Source of the DNA: Amycolatopsis sp. EV170708-02-1
GTDB taxonomy: Bacteria; Actinomycetota; Actinomycetes; Mycobacteriales; Pseudonocardiaceae
Direction of reading: 5' to 3'
Assembly: GCF_022479115.1 (NCBI RefSeq)
Contig: NZ_CP092497.1
Span: 8,432,001-8,496,000 of the forward strand
Length of the DNA stretch: 64,000 nt
The notes beneath the pieces are model-generated. The model was not told where the DNA came from and did no database searches. It saw only the letters and a program-made list of their open reading frames with translations. The position numbers and the translations under genes are program-made. This document shows positions 32,782 through 40,855 of the stretch, one piece after another (within the stretch, counting starts at the first letter, position 1; each line of letters begins with the position of its first letter).

Positions 32782-33935
32782 TGACCGTGCCCGCGCTGCG
32801 GGTGGTGTCGCCTCCCCGTGAGCCGACCGCCACGTCCGCCGATGGCGCCGAAGTCCTGGACCAGATCGGAGAGTTCGTGTCCCGCTTCAACGTCTTCCCC
32901 TCGCCACACTGCGCGCCGATGCTCGCGCTCTGGTACGCCCACACCCACGCCGCCGAGCACTTCTACATCACCCCGCGACTGATCCTGTCGTCTGCCGAGC
33001 CCGGTAGCGGGAAGACCCGCGTTCTGGAGGTCGCGCAGTACCTCGTGGCCTCGCCAGAGATGACGTTGTCTGCCTCCCCGGCCGCGCTGTTCCGACTCGT
33101 ATCCGCCGCGCCGATCACGATCCTGTTCGATGAGGTGGACGCCATCTTCAACCCGAAGAACACCGGCAACACCGAGGACCTGCGCGCACTGCTCAACGCC
33201 GGATACAAGCGGTCGGCCACGATCCCGCGCTGTGTCGGCGACGCCAAGGCCATGGCCGTGCAGCGGTTCAAGGTCTACGCCCCCGCCGCTTTGGCAGGAA
33301 TCGCCGGGCACATGCCGGACACCATCACCACCCGCGCCATCACTGTCCACATGCGCCGCCGCGCACCGGGCGAAACTGTCGAGCCCTTCAAGACCCGCCG
33401 TGTCGAGACCGAGGCCGAACCACTGCGGGACCGGCTCGCCGACTGGGTCCACAGCGTCGCCGCACAGGTCGGCGAGGCCGAACCCGAGATGCCCGAAGGT
33501 GTCACCGACCGCTCCGCCGAGATCTGGGAACCCCTGCTGGCCCTCGCCGACGCCGCCGGAGGCGAATGGCCGGAGAAAGCCCGCGAAGCCTGCAAGCACT
33601 TCGTCACCGCCAACAACCACCGCGCGGGCAGCGTCGGAACCCGCTTGCTCGCCGACCTGCGGACCGTCTTCACCGCGCACCAGGCCGAACGCCTGCCCAC
33701 CACGACCATCCTCGAAGCCCTCCACGCCATGGAAGAGGCTCCGTGGGCCGACTACTACGGCAAGCCGTTCGACGCCCGCCACCTGTCCAAGGAACTCGGC
33801 CGGTACGGGGTGGAAGTCCACGCGTTCAAGCACAACGGCACCACCGCCAAGGGCTACCGCACCACCGGCGAGACCGGCCTCGCCGACGCCTGGACCCGCT
33901 ACCTCCCGCCACCCGAAACCGGGGATTCCCGGTAA
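32781..33935 (+). CDS. AAA-type replication protein (DUF3631-like)
   Basis: 384 residues from ATG 32781. Walker A is EPGSGKT (73-79) and Walker B is ITILFDEVDAIF. A sensor-like segment (LNAGYKRSATIPRCVGDAK) is followed by a C-terminal region with RAGSVGTRLLADLRTVFTAH and LSKELGRYGVEVHAFKHNGT that matches the DUF3631 type. No HUH or primase-polymerase motif is present, so it differs from RepSA and Prim-Pol AICE initiators. The iteron array begins inside its last codons, which supports a role at that origin. Confidence 0.82.
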   Translation: MTVPALRVVSPPREPTATSADGAEVLDQIGEFVSRFNVFPSPHCAPMLALWYAHTHAAEHFYITPRLILSSAEPGSGKTRVLEVAQYLVASPEMTLSASPAALFRLVSAAPITILFDEVDAIFNPKNTGNTEDLRALLNAGYKRSATIPRCVGDAKAMAVQRFKVYAPAALAGIAGHMPDTITTRAITVHMRRRAPGETVEPFKTRRVETEAEPLRDRLADWVHSVAAQVGEAEPEMPEGVTDRSAEIWEPLLALADAAGGEWPEKAREACKHFVTANNHRAGSVGTRLLADLRTVFTAHQAERLPTTTILEALHAMEEAPWADYYGKPFDARHLSKELGRYGVEVHAFKHNGTTAKGYRTTGETGLADAWTRYLPPPETGDSR

Positions 33936-34085
33936 CTGCGGTAACCCCGGTAACCGTGCAGGTCAGACGGTTACCGAGCCGAAATCGCTGCGGTAACTGC
34001 GGTAACCGGGTTACCGAGGTTACCGAGCCGAAAATCCCTCGGTAACCGTCTGACCAGCGAAGTTACCGAGGTTACCGAAGTTACC
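33931..34085. other. Putative AICE origin: 12 GGTAAC/GTTACC iterons
   Basis: GGTAAC at 33931, 33940, 33949, 33992, 34001 and 34041; its reverse complement GTTACC at 33970, 34010, 34019, 34062, 34071 and 34080. Many are spaced exactly 9 bases apart. Two perfect 18-nt arms, GGTCAGACGGTTACCGAG (33961-33978) and its complement (34038-34055), form a larger inverted repeat. The array lies between rep and xis and fills most of the 239-base gap. Confidence 0.82.
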
Positions 34086-34174
34086 GACAACACCCGCTCA
34101 AGCCGCCAAGGAGACCGCCATGCACGTCGCGCACGCCACCAGCACGCACCGCCGCGCGAGGAGAAGCCGCCACC

Positions 34175-34363
34175 ATGGCCACCACGAACTGGCTCACAGT
34201 CGCCGAATTCTGCGCCGAAATGAAGATCTCACGCCGGACATTCCAGCAATGGCGCGCCACCGGGCGCGGACCTAGCTGTCTGAAACTGCCGAACGGTGAT
34301 CTCCGTATCCGCCGTTCCGAGTACGAACGCTTTCTGGACATGTGCGAGGAGGCTGCTGCCTGA
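34175..34363 (+). CDS. xis: Excisionase, AlpA/MerR-like HTH
   Basis: 62 residues from ATG 34175 (ribosome site GAGGAGAAG). The single HTH reads WLTVAEFCAEMKISRRTFQQ, WRATGRGPSCLKLPNGDLRI, RRSEYERFL, the standard actinophage/AICE Xis (helix_turn_helix_17) pattern. It is coupled to int by TGATG, as is usual. It directs the integrase toward excision. Confidence 0.88.
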   Translation: MATTNWLTVAEFCAEMKISRRTFQQWRATGRGPSCLKLPNGDLRIRRSEYERFLDMCEEAAA

Positions 34364-35730
34364 TGGCGACCACACATGACGTCCGAATCTGGACGCTCTA
34401 CAAGTACGAGGGCAAGCGGAAGACGACGTACCGAGCCCGCTGGGTAGTTGCCGGTGAAAAGTTCGGCGAGAGCTTCGACACGCTCGCTCTCGCCGACAGT
34501 TTCCGATCCAAACTCCTCACTGCCGCCCGTGAGGGAGAGGCGTTCGACACTGAGAGCGGGCTGCCGGTCTCGATGCTTCGCGCGACCGAGGTCAAGTCTT
34601 GGTTTGTGTTCGCTTGTGAGTACGCGGACATGAAGTGGCCGGAGTCGTCACCCAAGTACCGCGCGTCTCTCGCAGAGTCCTTGATGACCATCACGGTTCC
34701 CATGCTCAAAGGGAAACCGCCGTGCGACCCCAAGAACCTGCGAAAGGCCCTCAAGACAGCCTTCAACCTGAACACACGGAACGCGCCCCAAACCGACGAA
34801 GTCCGACAGGCTCTCTCATTCGCCGCGAAGTCGAGCCGCAACGTCGGCGAGCTAGCGAACGCGGACACGCTGCGCGCTGTTCTACGCGCCTTGGATCTCA
34901 AGCTGGACGGAAAGAAGGCAGCGACCAACACCGTGCGACTTCGCCGCGTCGCCCTCGGAAACGCCATCGAGTACGCAATGTCGCCCGAACAGAAGCTTCT
35001 GACGGCGAATCCGGTTGAGGACGTGAAGATGAAGAAGCGAAAGTTCGTCGTCCACGAGGTCGACCCGAAGTCCGTCGTAAACCCGATTCAGGGGCGAATG
35101 CTGCTCGAAGCAGTCGGCACGATCGGCAAGCAGGGTCCGCCCCTGGTCGCGTTCTACGGGCTGATGTACTACGCCGCTCTCCGTCCGGAGGAGGTAGCGA
35201 ACCTGAACAAGACTGATCTGTCGCTGCCCAAGGAAGGATGGGGAGATCTTCTCCTTAGGAGGGCGCGCCCGGAGATCGGGCAGGAATGGACCGACTCCGG
35301 CGAGGCATCCGAAGAGGGGCCGCTCAAGCACCGGGCCGAAGAGGAGGAGCGGACGGTGCCGTGCCCGCCTCAACTCACCGCGCTACTCCACGAGCACCTA
35401 CGCCGGTTCGGAACCGCGCCGGACGGCAGGCTGTTCCGAGGAGCCCGCGACGGCGGCCGGGTCGGTAGCTCGGTCTACGGCCGGGTGTGGGCGACGGCAC
35501 GTGAACGAGTCTTCACCGCCGAGGTGGCCGCTGGGCCGCTCGGAAAACGTCCCTATGACCTCCGCCACGCTGCGGTGTCCACGTGGCTCAACGGCGGCGT
35601 GGAGCCCACCCGGGTGGCCAAGTGGGCCGGACACAGTCTCTCCGTGCTGCTAAGGGTCTACGCCAAGTGTCTCGACGGCGGTGAGCAGGCCGCCCGAGAC
35701 CGCGTGACCAGGGCTCTGGGTGGCGAGTAG
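34363..35730 (+). CDS. int: Site-specific tyrosine recombinase (integrase)
   Basis: 455 residues from ATG 34363. The N-terminal arm-binding domain starts with IWTLYKYEGKRKTTYRARWV. A SAM-like core-binding domain follows (about 65-235). The catalytic domain has Arg274 (ALRPEEV), Arg401-His402 excluded? no, the LRHAA box gives Arg401 and His402-region residues, His424 (WAGHS) and nucleophile Tyr433, so the R-H-R-H-Y set looks complete. It reads toward attR, with its stop 126 bases before the core. Arm-type repeats lie just beyond the stop. Confidence 0.92.
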   Translation: MATTHDVRIWTLYKYEGKRKTTYRARWVVAGEKFGESFDTLALADSFRSKLLTAAREGEAFDTESGLPVSMLRATEVKSWFVFACEYADMKWPESSPKYRASLAESLMTITVPMLKGKPPCDPKNLRKALKTAFNLNTRNAPQTDEVRQALSFAAKSSRNVGELANADTLRAVLRALDLKLDGKKAATNTVRLRRVALGNAIEYAMSPEQKLLTANPVEDVKMKKRKFVVHEVDPKSVVNPIQGRMLLEAVGTIGKQGPPLVAFYGLMYYAALRPEEVANLNKTDLSLPKEGWGDLLLRRARPEIGQEWTDSGEASEEGPLKHRAEEEERTVPCPPQLTALLHEHLRRFGTAPDGRLFRGARDGGRVGSSVYGRVWATARERVFTAEVAAGPLGKRPYDLRHAAVSTWLNGGVEPTRVAKWAGHSLSVLLRVYAKCLDGGEQAARDRVTRALGGE

Positions 35731-35739
35731 GCCCGGGCA

Positions 35740-35765
35740 AACTTTGGCGCGTATTTGGCGCGGCC
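35740..35765 (+). repeat. Right arm-type repeat, putative integrase binding site
   Basis: AACTTTGGCGC followed by GTATTTGGCGCGGCC, holding two TTTGGCGCG units. It repeats the left-end block at 22880-22905 in the same orientation. It lies 9 bases after the integrase stop and 91 bases from the right att core. Confidence 0.6.
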
Positions 35766-35808
35766 ACCCGCTAGCAGCCGCGCCGAGCTGCACACAACTG
35801 CACATAAC

Positions 35809-35854
35809 AAGATCGGCCCCCTGTCCTGGTTTCCCAGGTCAGGGGGCCGATCTT
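35809..35854 (-). terminator. Element-borne terminator for tRNA-Tyr
   Basis: The arms AAGATCGGCCCCCTG (35809-35823) and CAGGGGGCCGATCTT (35840-35854) pair perfectly, 8 bases downstream of the tRNA 3' end. It replaces the chromosomal hairpin that now lies at 22742-22776, and it may also terminate int from the other side. Confidence 0.82.
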
Positions 35855-35856
35855 GC

Positions 35857-35911
35857 TGGTGTGGCGAGTGAGGGATTCGAACCCCCGAAGGCAGTGCCGT
35901 CTGATTTACAG
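35857..35911. repeat. attR: 55-bp core shared with attL
   Basis: Identical to 22776-22830. It covers the tRNA-Tyr 3' end through the anticodon loop; the shared block ends two bases past the anticodon. Exchange within this block restores an intact tRNA on integration. Confidence 0.92.
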
Positions 35912-35943
35912 TCAGATCCCTTTGGCCGCTCGGGCAACTCGCC
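35862..35943 (-). tRNA. tRNA-Tyr (GTA)
   Basis: An 82-nt class II cloverleaf on the minus strand. The acceptor GGCGAGT pairs with ACTCGCC and the discriminator is A. The anticodon loop CTGTAAA reads GTA, a long variable arm follows (GACGGCACTGCCTTCGGG), and the T-loop is GGTTCGAATCC. CCA is not encoded. Its 3' half derives from the attP of the inserted element. Confidence 0.94.
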
Positions 35944-36062
35944 GTGGCCGGGTGTCCCCGGCCGAGACGAAAGAATACCCAATGCCGTGGCGGGCCGGTC
36001 AACCGGGTTCCGCAGGGCTAGGGTGGAAGCTCCTGACAAGCGAGTACGAGGTGTGAGAACAC

Positions 36063-36554
36063 GTGGCGGATCCCTCTTTCGACGTGGTGAGCAAGGTCGA
36101 TCGCCAGGAGGTGGACAACGCCCTGAACCAGGCCAGCAAGGAACTCGGTACGCGGTTCGACTTCCGGGGTACCGGGACCAAGATCGACTGGTCCGGTGAA
36201 GAGGCGATCGCGATCGAGTCCGAGACCGAGGAGCGGGCGCTGGCGGCGGTCGAGGTGTTCAAGGAGAAGCTGATCAAACGCGGCATCTCCCTGAAGGCCT
36301 TCGAGGCGGGCGAGCCGGCGTTGTCCGGCAAGATCTACAAGATCGGCGGCAAGATCCTGCAGGGGATCGCGTCGGACAAGGCGAAGCAGATAGCCAAGTT
36401 CATCCGTGACGAAGGCCCCAAGGGCGTCCAGGCGCAGATCCAGGGCGACCAGCTTCGGGTGTCCGGCAAGAAGAAGGACCAGCTGCAGGACGTGATCGCC
36501 TTGCTGAAGGGCAAGGACTTCGAGATCGCGCTGCAGTTCACGAACTACCGCTGA
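36063..36554 (+). CDS. YajQ-family nucleotide-binding protein
   Basis: 163 residues, GTG start, the normal YajQ length. The two ferredoxin-like repeats are recognisable: [20 protein letters not shown] at the N-terminus, [12 protein letters not shown], then [20 protein letters not shown] and [20 protein letters not shown], ending FTNYR. YajQ proteins bind nucleotides, and cyclic-di-GMP in some Gram-negative species, but their role in actinomycetes is not settled. Divergent from tRNA-Tyr and followed by a hairpin. Confidence 0.95.
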   Translation: MADPSFDVVSKVDRQEVDNALNQASKELGTRFDFRGTGTKIDWSGEEAIAIESETEERALAAVEVFKEKLIKRGISLKAFEAGEPALSGKIYKIGGKILQGIASDKAKQIAKFIRDEGPKGVQAQIQGDQLRVSGKKKDQLQDVIALLKGKDFEIALQFTNYR

Positions 36555-36569
36555 GCACGGCGACGGCGA

Positions 36570-36593
36570 GGCCACCTTCCGCGGAAGGTGGCC
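36570..36593. terminator. Bidirectional terminator hairpin
   Basis: GGCCACCTTCC (36570-36580) and GGAAGGTGGCC (36583-36593) pair perfectly around a 2-base centre. It lies between yajQ and a convergent lipoprotein gene. Confidence 0.82.
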
Positions 36594-36603
36594 TTCGTCA
36601 TGT

Positions 36604-37278
36604 CTACGACGCGGTGACCGTCCAGGTCCCGTCGCCTTCCACCGACACGAAGGCCGGACCGGACACGGGCACGCTGCCCTTGTAGTCGCCGAGCTGGTTC
36701 ACGGGGAGCTCCGAGTAGTCGCCACTGTGCACCCACACCGCGGTGCGGCCGCTGTTCTTGGTGGTGATGGCGACCGATGAGACGCCATCGGGCGCGGCGA
36801 AGACCGCTTCGCTCTTGCCGGACAGGGCCTTGCCCGGCGTGAGGACGGGCAAACCGCTTTCGTCGGTGATGGTCAGCGTCCAGGCGGCGTTGGCCTTGAC
36901 GGTGAACGTCTTCGCCTGACGGCCGGGCATGTCGTTGATCCACTGCGTGCCCTTGTATGGGCCGACGTCGTTGACGATCAGCTCGTTCTCGGTGTTGACC
37001 GCGACGTGCCCGGAACACTTCGGACAGTCGAAGGTCACGAAGCCGATGCGCGACGGCCAGGCCATGGGGACCGACGCGTTCCCCTTCCCCGAGTGCTTCT
37101 CCTCCGGCTGCGGACCGGGCTTCGGGGTGGTGGTCGGCGTGGGAATCGTCGTCGGCGAGCGCAACCCGTCCGGGGCGGCCGCCCGCGGGACGACGCGACC
37201 GAGAGCCGGCGGCGAGCAGGCCATCAGGCCTGCGGTCAGCAGCACGGCACTCGCGGCCGCGCACAAGCGCCTGATCAC
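36604..37278 (-). CDS. Secreted lipoprotein, unknown function
   Basis: 224 residues from GTG 37278 (ribosome site GGGGGAAA; an in-frame start at 37305 is weaker). The signal peptide is VIRRLCAAASAVLLTAGLMA, with the lipobox Cys next. A Pro/Thr-rich linker follows (TTIPTPTTTPKPGPQPEEK). The exported part (about 75-224) is beta-rich, with FVTFDCPKCSGHVAVNTENE and repeated strands ending FVSVEGDGTWTVTAS. The CPKC pair may bind metal or form a disulfide. No enzymatic family is apparent. Confidence 0.78.
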   Translation of the reverse strand: MIRRLCAAASAVLLTAGLMACSPPALGRVVPRAAAPDGLRSPTTIPTPTTTPKPGPQPEEKHSGKGNASVPMAWPSRIGFVTFDCPKCSGHVAVNTENELIVNDVGPYKGTQWINDMPGRQAKTFTVKANAAWTLTITDESGLPVLTPGKALSGKSEAVFAAPDGVSSVAITTKNSGRTAVWVHSGDYSELPVNQLGDYKGSVPVSGPAFVSVEGDGTWTVTAS

Positions 37279-37462
37279 GTGTTTCCCCCTAGTCGAACCC
37301 GTCATCCGATCTTCGTCGGTCGATAGCCCAGCGTTACCGGATCACTCGGCCGAGCGATTCAGGCCACTCGGACGTGGGTTTCCGTCGCAACGCCTCCTCG
37401 GGAGTCCGAAAGGGACAAAAGCCCGTGTTGTAATCCGGCGATCGCGTTCGAGGAAGGTCACG

Positions 37463-38611
37463 ATGAAACGCCGTTTCAGCTCCGCACTCGCCTTCGCGCT
37501 GTCACTCACGGTGATCGCGTCCCTGTTCACGTCCGCGCAGGCCGCGGAGCGCCAACAGCTCGTGCCCGGCTACGGCTCGTACCCGCGGCTCATCCGCCTG
37601 GAGCATTCCTCGATCGGCCGCGGCCGCATCCTCGCGTCGCTGACCAGCGAAGACGCGAGCGGCAAGTTCACCCCGATCATGGAGAGCACCGACGAGGGCC
37701 AGACCTTCCACAAGATCGGCGAGGTCCGCGACCGCGACGGTCGCCGCGGCATGTGCTGCGGAACGCTGTACGAACTGCCGCAGCGGGTCGGCAGGCTTCG
37801 CGCGGGCACCCTGCTGTGGGCCGCGAGCTACCGGCAGGATGCCGGTCCGCAGCGGCGGATCGGCATCAGGATCTGGTACAGCCGCGACGCCGGCCGCTCG
37901 TGGGCCTTCCTGTCCGAGGCCGCCCGCTCGCACAACCACGACGGCATCTGGGAGCCGGAGTTCGTCGTCGACGCGGGCGGCACGCTCTGGCTGCACTACG
38001 CCGACGAGACCGAGGCTCCCCAGTTCGCGCAGGTGATGAACCGGGTCGCCTCCACCGACGGGGTGAACTGGGGCACCAAGCAGCGCACGATGGCAATCCC
38101 ACCGCATCGGGTGCGGCCCGGGATGCCGATCATCCGCCGCCTCCCCGACGGCCGGTACTACCTGGCCTACGAGATCTGCAACTACCGCGACCGCTACTGC
38201 GACCCGTACTTCAAGATCTCCTCCGACGGCGCCAACTGGGGTGATCCCCTCGACCCCGGCACCCGCGTCACCACCGCCAGCGGCAACTACTTCCAGCACG
38301 CGCAGACGATCACGCTGTTCCCCGGCGGCCCGAACGGCGTGCGGCTGGTGATGGTCGGGCAGATCTACACGAACGCCGCCGGGGTCCCGCAGCCCAAGAA
38401 CGGCCAGGTCCTGCTGGCCAACGACAACTTCGGCGCCGGGCATTGGTACGAACTGCCCGCGCCGGTGCACATCGTCGGGATCCACAACAACTTCTGCCCC
38501 AACTACAGCTCGACGCTGCTGCCGGTCGACGGCGGCAAGAACGTGTTGCAGATCTCCACCGAGTACAACCTCGGCTGCAAGGCGTACTTCGCGAAGGGCC
38601 CGGCGTTCTGA
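37463..38611 (+). CDS. Secreted Asp-box (sialidase/BNR-fold) protein
   Basis: 382 residues from ATG 37463 (ribosome site GAGGAAGG). The Sec signal is MKRRFSSALAFALSLTVIAS up to AQA. The mature part is a propeller with Asp-box repeats STDEGQTF, SRDAGRSW and SSDGANW, and an HDGIWEPEFVVDAGGTLWLH strand-turn block. It resembles the exo-alpha-sialidase/glycoside-hydrolase-like superfamily of actinomycetes; the arginine triad of true sialidases was not confirmed. It probably acts on or binds a glycan outside the cell. Confidence 0.83.
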   Translation: MKRRFSSALAFALSLTVIASLFTSAQAAERQQLVPGYGSYPRLIRLEHSSIGRGRILASLTSEDASGKFTPIMESTDEGQTFHKIGEVRDRDGRRGMCCGTLYELPQRVGRLRAGTLLWAASYRQDAGPQRRIGIRIWYSRDAGRSWAFLSEAARSHNHDGIWEPEFVVDAGGTLWLHYADETEAPQFAQVMNRVASTDGVNWGTKQRTMAIPPHRVRPGMPIIRRLPDGRYYLAYEICNYRDRYCDPYFKISSDGANWGDPLDPGTRVTTASGNYFQHAQTITLFPGGPNGVRLVMVGQIYTNAAGVPQPKNGQVLLANDNFGAGHWYELPAPVHIVGIHNNFCPNYSSTLLPVDGGKNVLQISTEYNLGCKAYFAKGPAF

Positions 38612-38664
38612 GCCACCCGGTAGTGTGAGATCCCGAGCGATCGGCTACGAAGCGGGGGCATCGC

Positions 38665-39546
38665 ATGAAGGGCATCGTGCTGGCGGGGGGCAGTGGGACG
38701 CGTCTGCATCCCATCACCCAGGCGATATCGAAACAGCTGCTACCGGTCTACGACAAACCGATGATCTACTACCCGATCTCGGTGCTGATGTTCGCCGGGA
38801 TCCGCGAGATCCTGATCATCTCGACCCCCGTCGACCTGCCGCATTTCCGGCGGCTGCTCGGTGACGGCAGCCAGTTCGGGCTCAGCTTCAGCTACGCCGA
38901 GCAGGCCGCCCCGAACGGGCTGGCCGAGGCGTTCGTCATCGGCGCGGACTTCGTCGGCGACGACGACGTCGCGCTCGTGCTCGGCGACAACATCTTCTAC
39001 GGCCAGGGATTCTCCAGCAGGCTGCAGGCCGCGGCCACCGCGCTCGACGGCTGCGTGCTGTTCGGCTACCCGGTGAAGGATCCGCAGCGGTACGGCGTCG
39101 GCGAGATCGACGCCGACGGCAAGCTCCTCTCCATCGAGGAGAAACCCGAGAAGCCGAAGTCGAACAAGGCCATCACCGGCCTGTACTTCTACGACAACCA
39201 GGTCGTCGAGATCGCCCGTGACCTCAAGCCCTCCCCGCGCGGCGAGCTGGAGATCACGGACGTCAACCTCACCTACCTGCGGCAGGACCGCGCGACGCTG
39301 ATCGACCTCGGCCGCGGGTTCGCCTGGCTCGACACCGGAACGCACGACTCGCTGCTGGAGGCGGGCCAGTTCGTGCAGGTCCTCGAGCACCGGACGGGTG
39401 TCCGGATCGCCTGTCTCGAAGAAGTCGCGCTGCGTATGGGCTTCATCGACGCGGAGCAGTGCTTCGCGCTCGGGGCGAAGCTGGCGAAGTCCGGCTACGG
39501 CGAATATCTGATGAACGTCGCGCGCACCCAGGGTGCTACCGGCTGA
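38665..39546 (+). CDS. rfbA: Glucose-1-phosphate thymidylyltransferase
   Basis: 293 residues, the full RmlA length. It begins [20 protein letters not shown], followed by the signature [20 protein letters not shown], the Mg-binding [12 protein letters not shown], and [21 protein letters not shown]. It makes dTDP-glucose from glucose-1-phosphate and dTTP, the first step to dTDP-deoxysugars. rfbB and rfbD are not in the window; an RfbC-type epimerase lies 17 kb downstream in the glycan operon. Its end overlaps the convergent monooxygenase by 11 bases. Confidence 0.96.
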   Translation: MKGIVLAGGSGTRLHPITQAISKQLLPVYDKPMIYYPISVLMFAGIREILIISTPVDLPHFRRLLGDGSQFGLSFSYAEQAAPNGLAEAFVIGADFVGDDDVALVLGDNIFYGQGFSSRLQAAATALDGCVLFGYPVKDPQRYGVGEIDADGKLLSIEEKPEKPKSNKAITGLYFYDNQVVEIARDLKPSPRGELEITDVNLTYLRQDRATLIDLGRGFAWLDTGTHDSLLEAGQFVQVLEHRTGVRIACLEEVALRMGFIDAEQCFALGAKLAKSGYGEYLMNVARTQGATG

Positions 39547-40852
39547 ACAGGTGTTCCCGCAGGGTGTCGCCGGTGTAGTCGCTCCGGAAGACACCACGTT
39601 CCTGTAGCTGTGGGATGACGTCGTCGACGAACGCGTCCAGCCCGCCCGGGGTCAGATGCGGCACCAGCACGAAGCCGTCGGCGGCGTCGCCCTGGACGTA
39701 TTCGTCGATCGATTCCGCGACCTGCCGGGCGGTGCCGACGAACTGCTGGCGCGCGGTCACCTCGATGACCAGTTCGCGGATCGAGAGCTTCTTCTCCTCC
39801 GCGATCGCCCGCCATTTCGCGGCCACGGCCAGCGGATCCTTCTCGTGCCGGACGCGGCCCCAGGTCAGTGGTTCGGCGTCGGGATCCGGGTCGATCTCGG
39901 GGAGCGGGCCGTCGGCGTCGTAGGCGGAGAGGTCGCGGCTCCAGACCTGTTCGAGGAACTGGATCGCGGTCGCCGGACGGACCTGTTGATAGCGGATCTC
40001 GCGGGCCTGCTCGTGCGCGTCCTCCTCGGTGTCGCCGAGGACGAAGGTCGCGGCGGGCATGATCAGCAGCTCTCCGGGCTCGCGGCCGTACGCGGGCAGC
40101 CGTCGCTTGACGTCGGCGAAGAACTCCTTGCCGCTCTCCAGCGAACCGTGGCGGCTGAAGATGACGTCGGCGGTCTTGGCGGCGAACTCCCTGCCCTCGT
40201 CGGAATCCCCGGCCTGGATGACGATCGGCTGCCCCTGCGGGGTCCTCGGGACGGTGAACGCGCCGTGGATGTCGAACTGCGGTCCACTGTGGACAAATCG
40301 GCCGATGCCGCGGGCGAAGACGCCGTTCTCCTTGTCCCCCACGAGCGCGTCGGGCGCCCAGCTGTCCCAGAGTTCACGCACGGTGGCGAGGAATTCCTCG
40401 GCGCGGCGATAGCGGTCCTCGCGTTTCAGGAAGCCGCCGCGGCGGAAGTTCTGGCCCGTCCACGCGTCCGGTGACGTGACGACGTTCCACGCGGCGCGGC
40501 CACCGGAGAGGTGGTCGATGCTCGCGACCTGCCGCGCGACCTCGTACGGCTCGTTGAAGGTGGACGACAGCGTGCCCGCGAGGCCGAGGCGGGTGGTGAC
40601 CGCCGACAGCGCGGCCAGCACGGTGGTGGTGTTCGGCCGCCCGACGACGTCGGAGTCGAGGATCTTGCCCGCGTGTTCGCGCAGGCGCAGGCCTTCGGCG
40701 AGGAACAGGAAGTCGAACTTGCCCCGCTCGGCCGTGCGCGCGAGATGCTCGAAGGACGAAAAGTCGATTTGGCTACCCGAACGCGGGTCGCTCCACACGG
40801 TCGTGTTGTTGACGCCGGGGAAATGGGCGGCGAGTTTGACCTGTTTGGGCAT
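39536..40852 (-). CDS. FMN-dependent monooxygenase, NtaA/SnaA/DszA-type
   Basis: 438 residues. It has the class C flavin monooxygenase pattern: [20 protein letters not shown] at the N-terminus, [20 protein letters not shown], the flavin-phosphate region [20 protein letters not shown], and the C-terminal [20 protein letters not shown]. Such enzymes use reduced FMN from a partner reductase to oxidise xenobiotics or sulfonates. No reductase gene is adjacent. It lies 3 bases downstream of another LLM-family gene, forming an operon. Confidence 0.9.
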   Translation of the reverse strand: MPKQVKLAAHFPGVNNTTVWSDPRSGSQIDFSSFEHLARTAERGKFDFLFLAEGLRLREHAGKILDSDVVGRPNTTTVLAALSAVTTRLGLAGTLSSTFNEPYEVARQVASIDHLSGGRAAWNVVTSPDAWTGQNFRRGGFLKREDRYRRAEEFLATVRELWDSWAPDALVGDKENGVFARGIGRFVHSGPQFDIHGAFTVPRTPQGQPIVIQAGDSDEGREFAAKTADVIFSRHGSLESGKEFFADVKRRLPAYGREPGELLIMPAATFVLGDTEEDAHEQAREIRYQQVRPATAIQFLEQVWSRDLSAYDADGPLPEIDPDPDAEPLTWGRVRHEKDPLAVAAKWRAIAEEKKLSIRELVIEVTARQQFVGTARQVAESIDEYVQGDAADGFVLVPHLTPGGLDAFVDDVIPQLQERGVFRSDYTGDTLREHLFSR

Positions 40853-40855
40853 CTG

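Larger units (their letters stand above)
22831..35911. mobile_element. Actinomycete integrative and conjugative element (AICE) in tRNA-Tyr
   Basis: About 13.1 kb between 55-bp direct repeats of the tRNA-Tyr 3' part. It has all AICE modules: integrase and Xis beside attR, a replication protein with a DnaB-N-like partner and iterons, a single FtsK/TraB translocase with small spread-type membrane proteins, a GntR/KorSA-like regulator, and cargo at the far left. Gene order agrees with known AICEs. SLP1 of Streptomyces also uses a tRNA-Tyr site. All backbone frames are open, so the element could be functional. Stop-start overlaps of the TGATG or ATGA type join most of its genes. Confidence 0.93.

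Noticed and set aside
33931..34085. Regular short repeats that could suggest a CRISPR array
   Set aside because: Units are 6 bases at 9-base spacing in both orientations, far too short for CRISPR, with no cas genes; they are iterons.
34120..34174. Small open frame starting at ATG 34120 before xis
   Set aside because: It is His/Arg-rich and overlaps xis in another frame; the xis start at 34175 has the good ribosome site.
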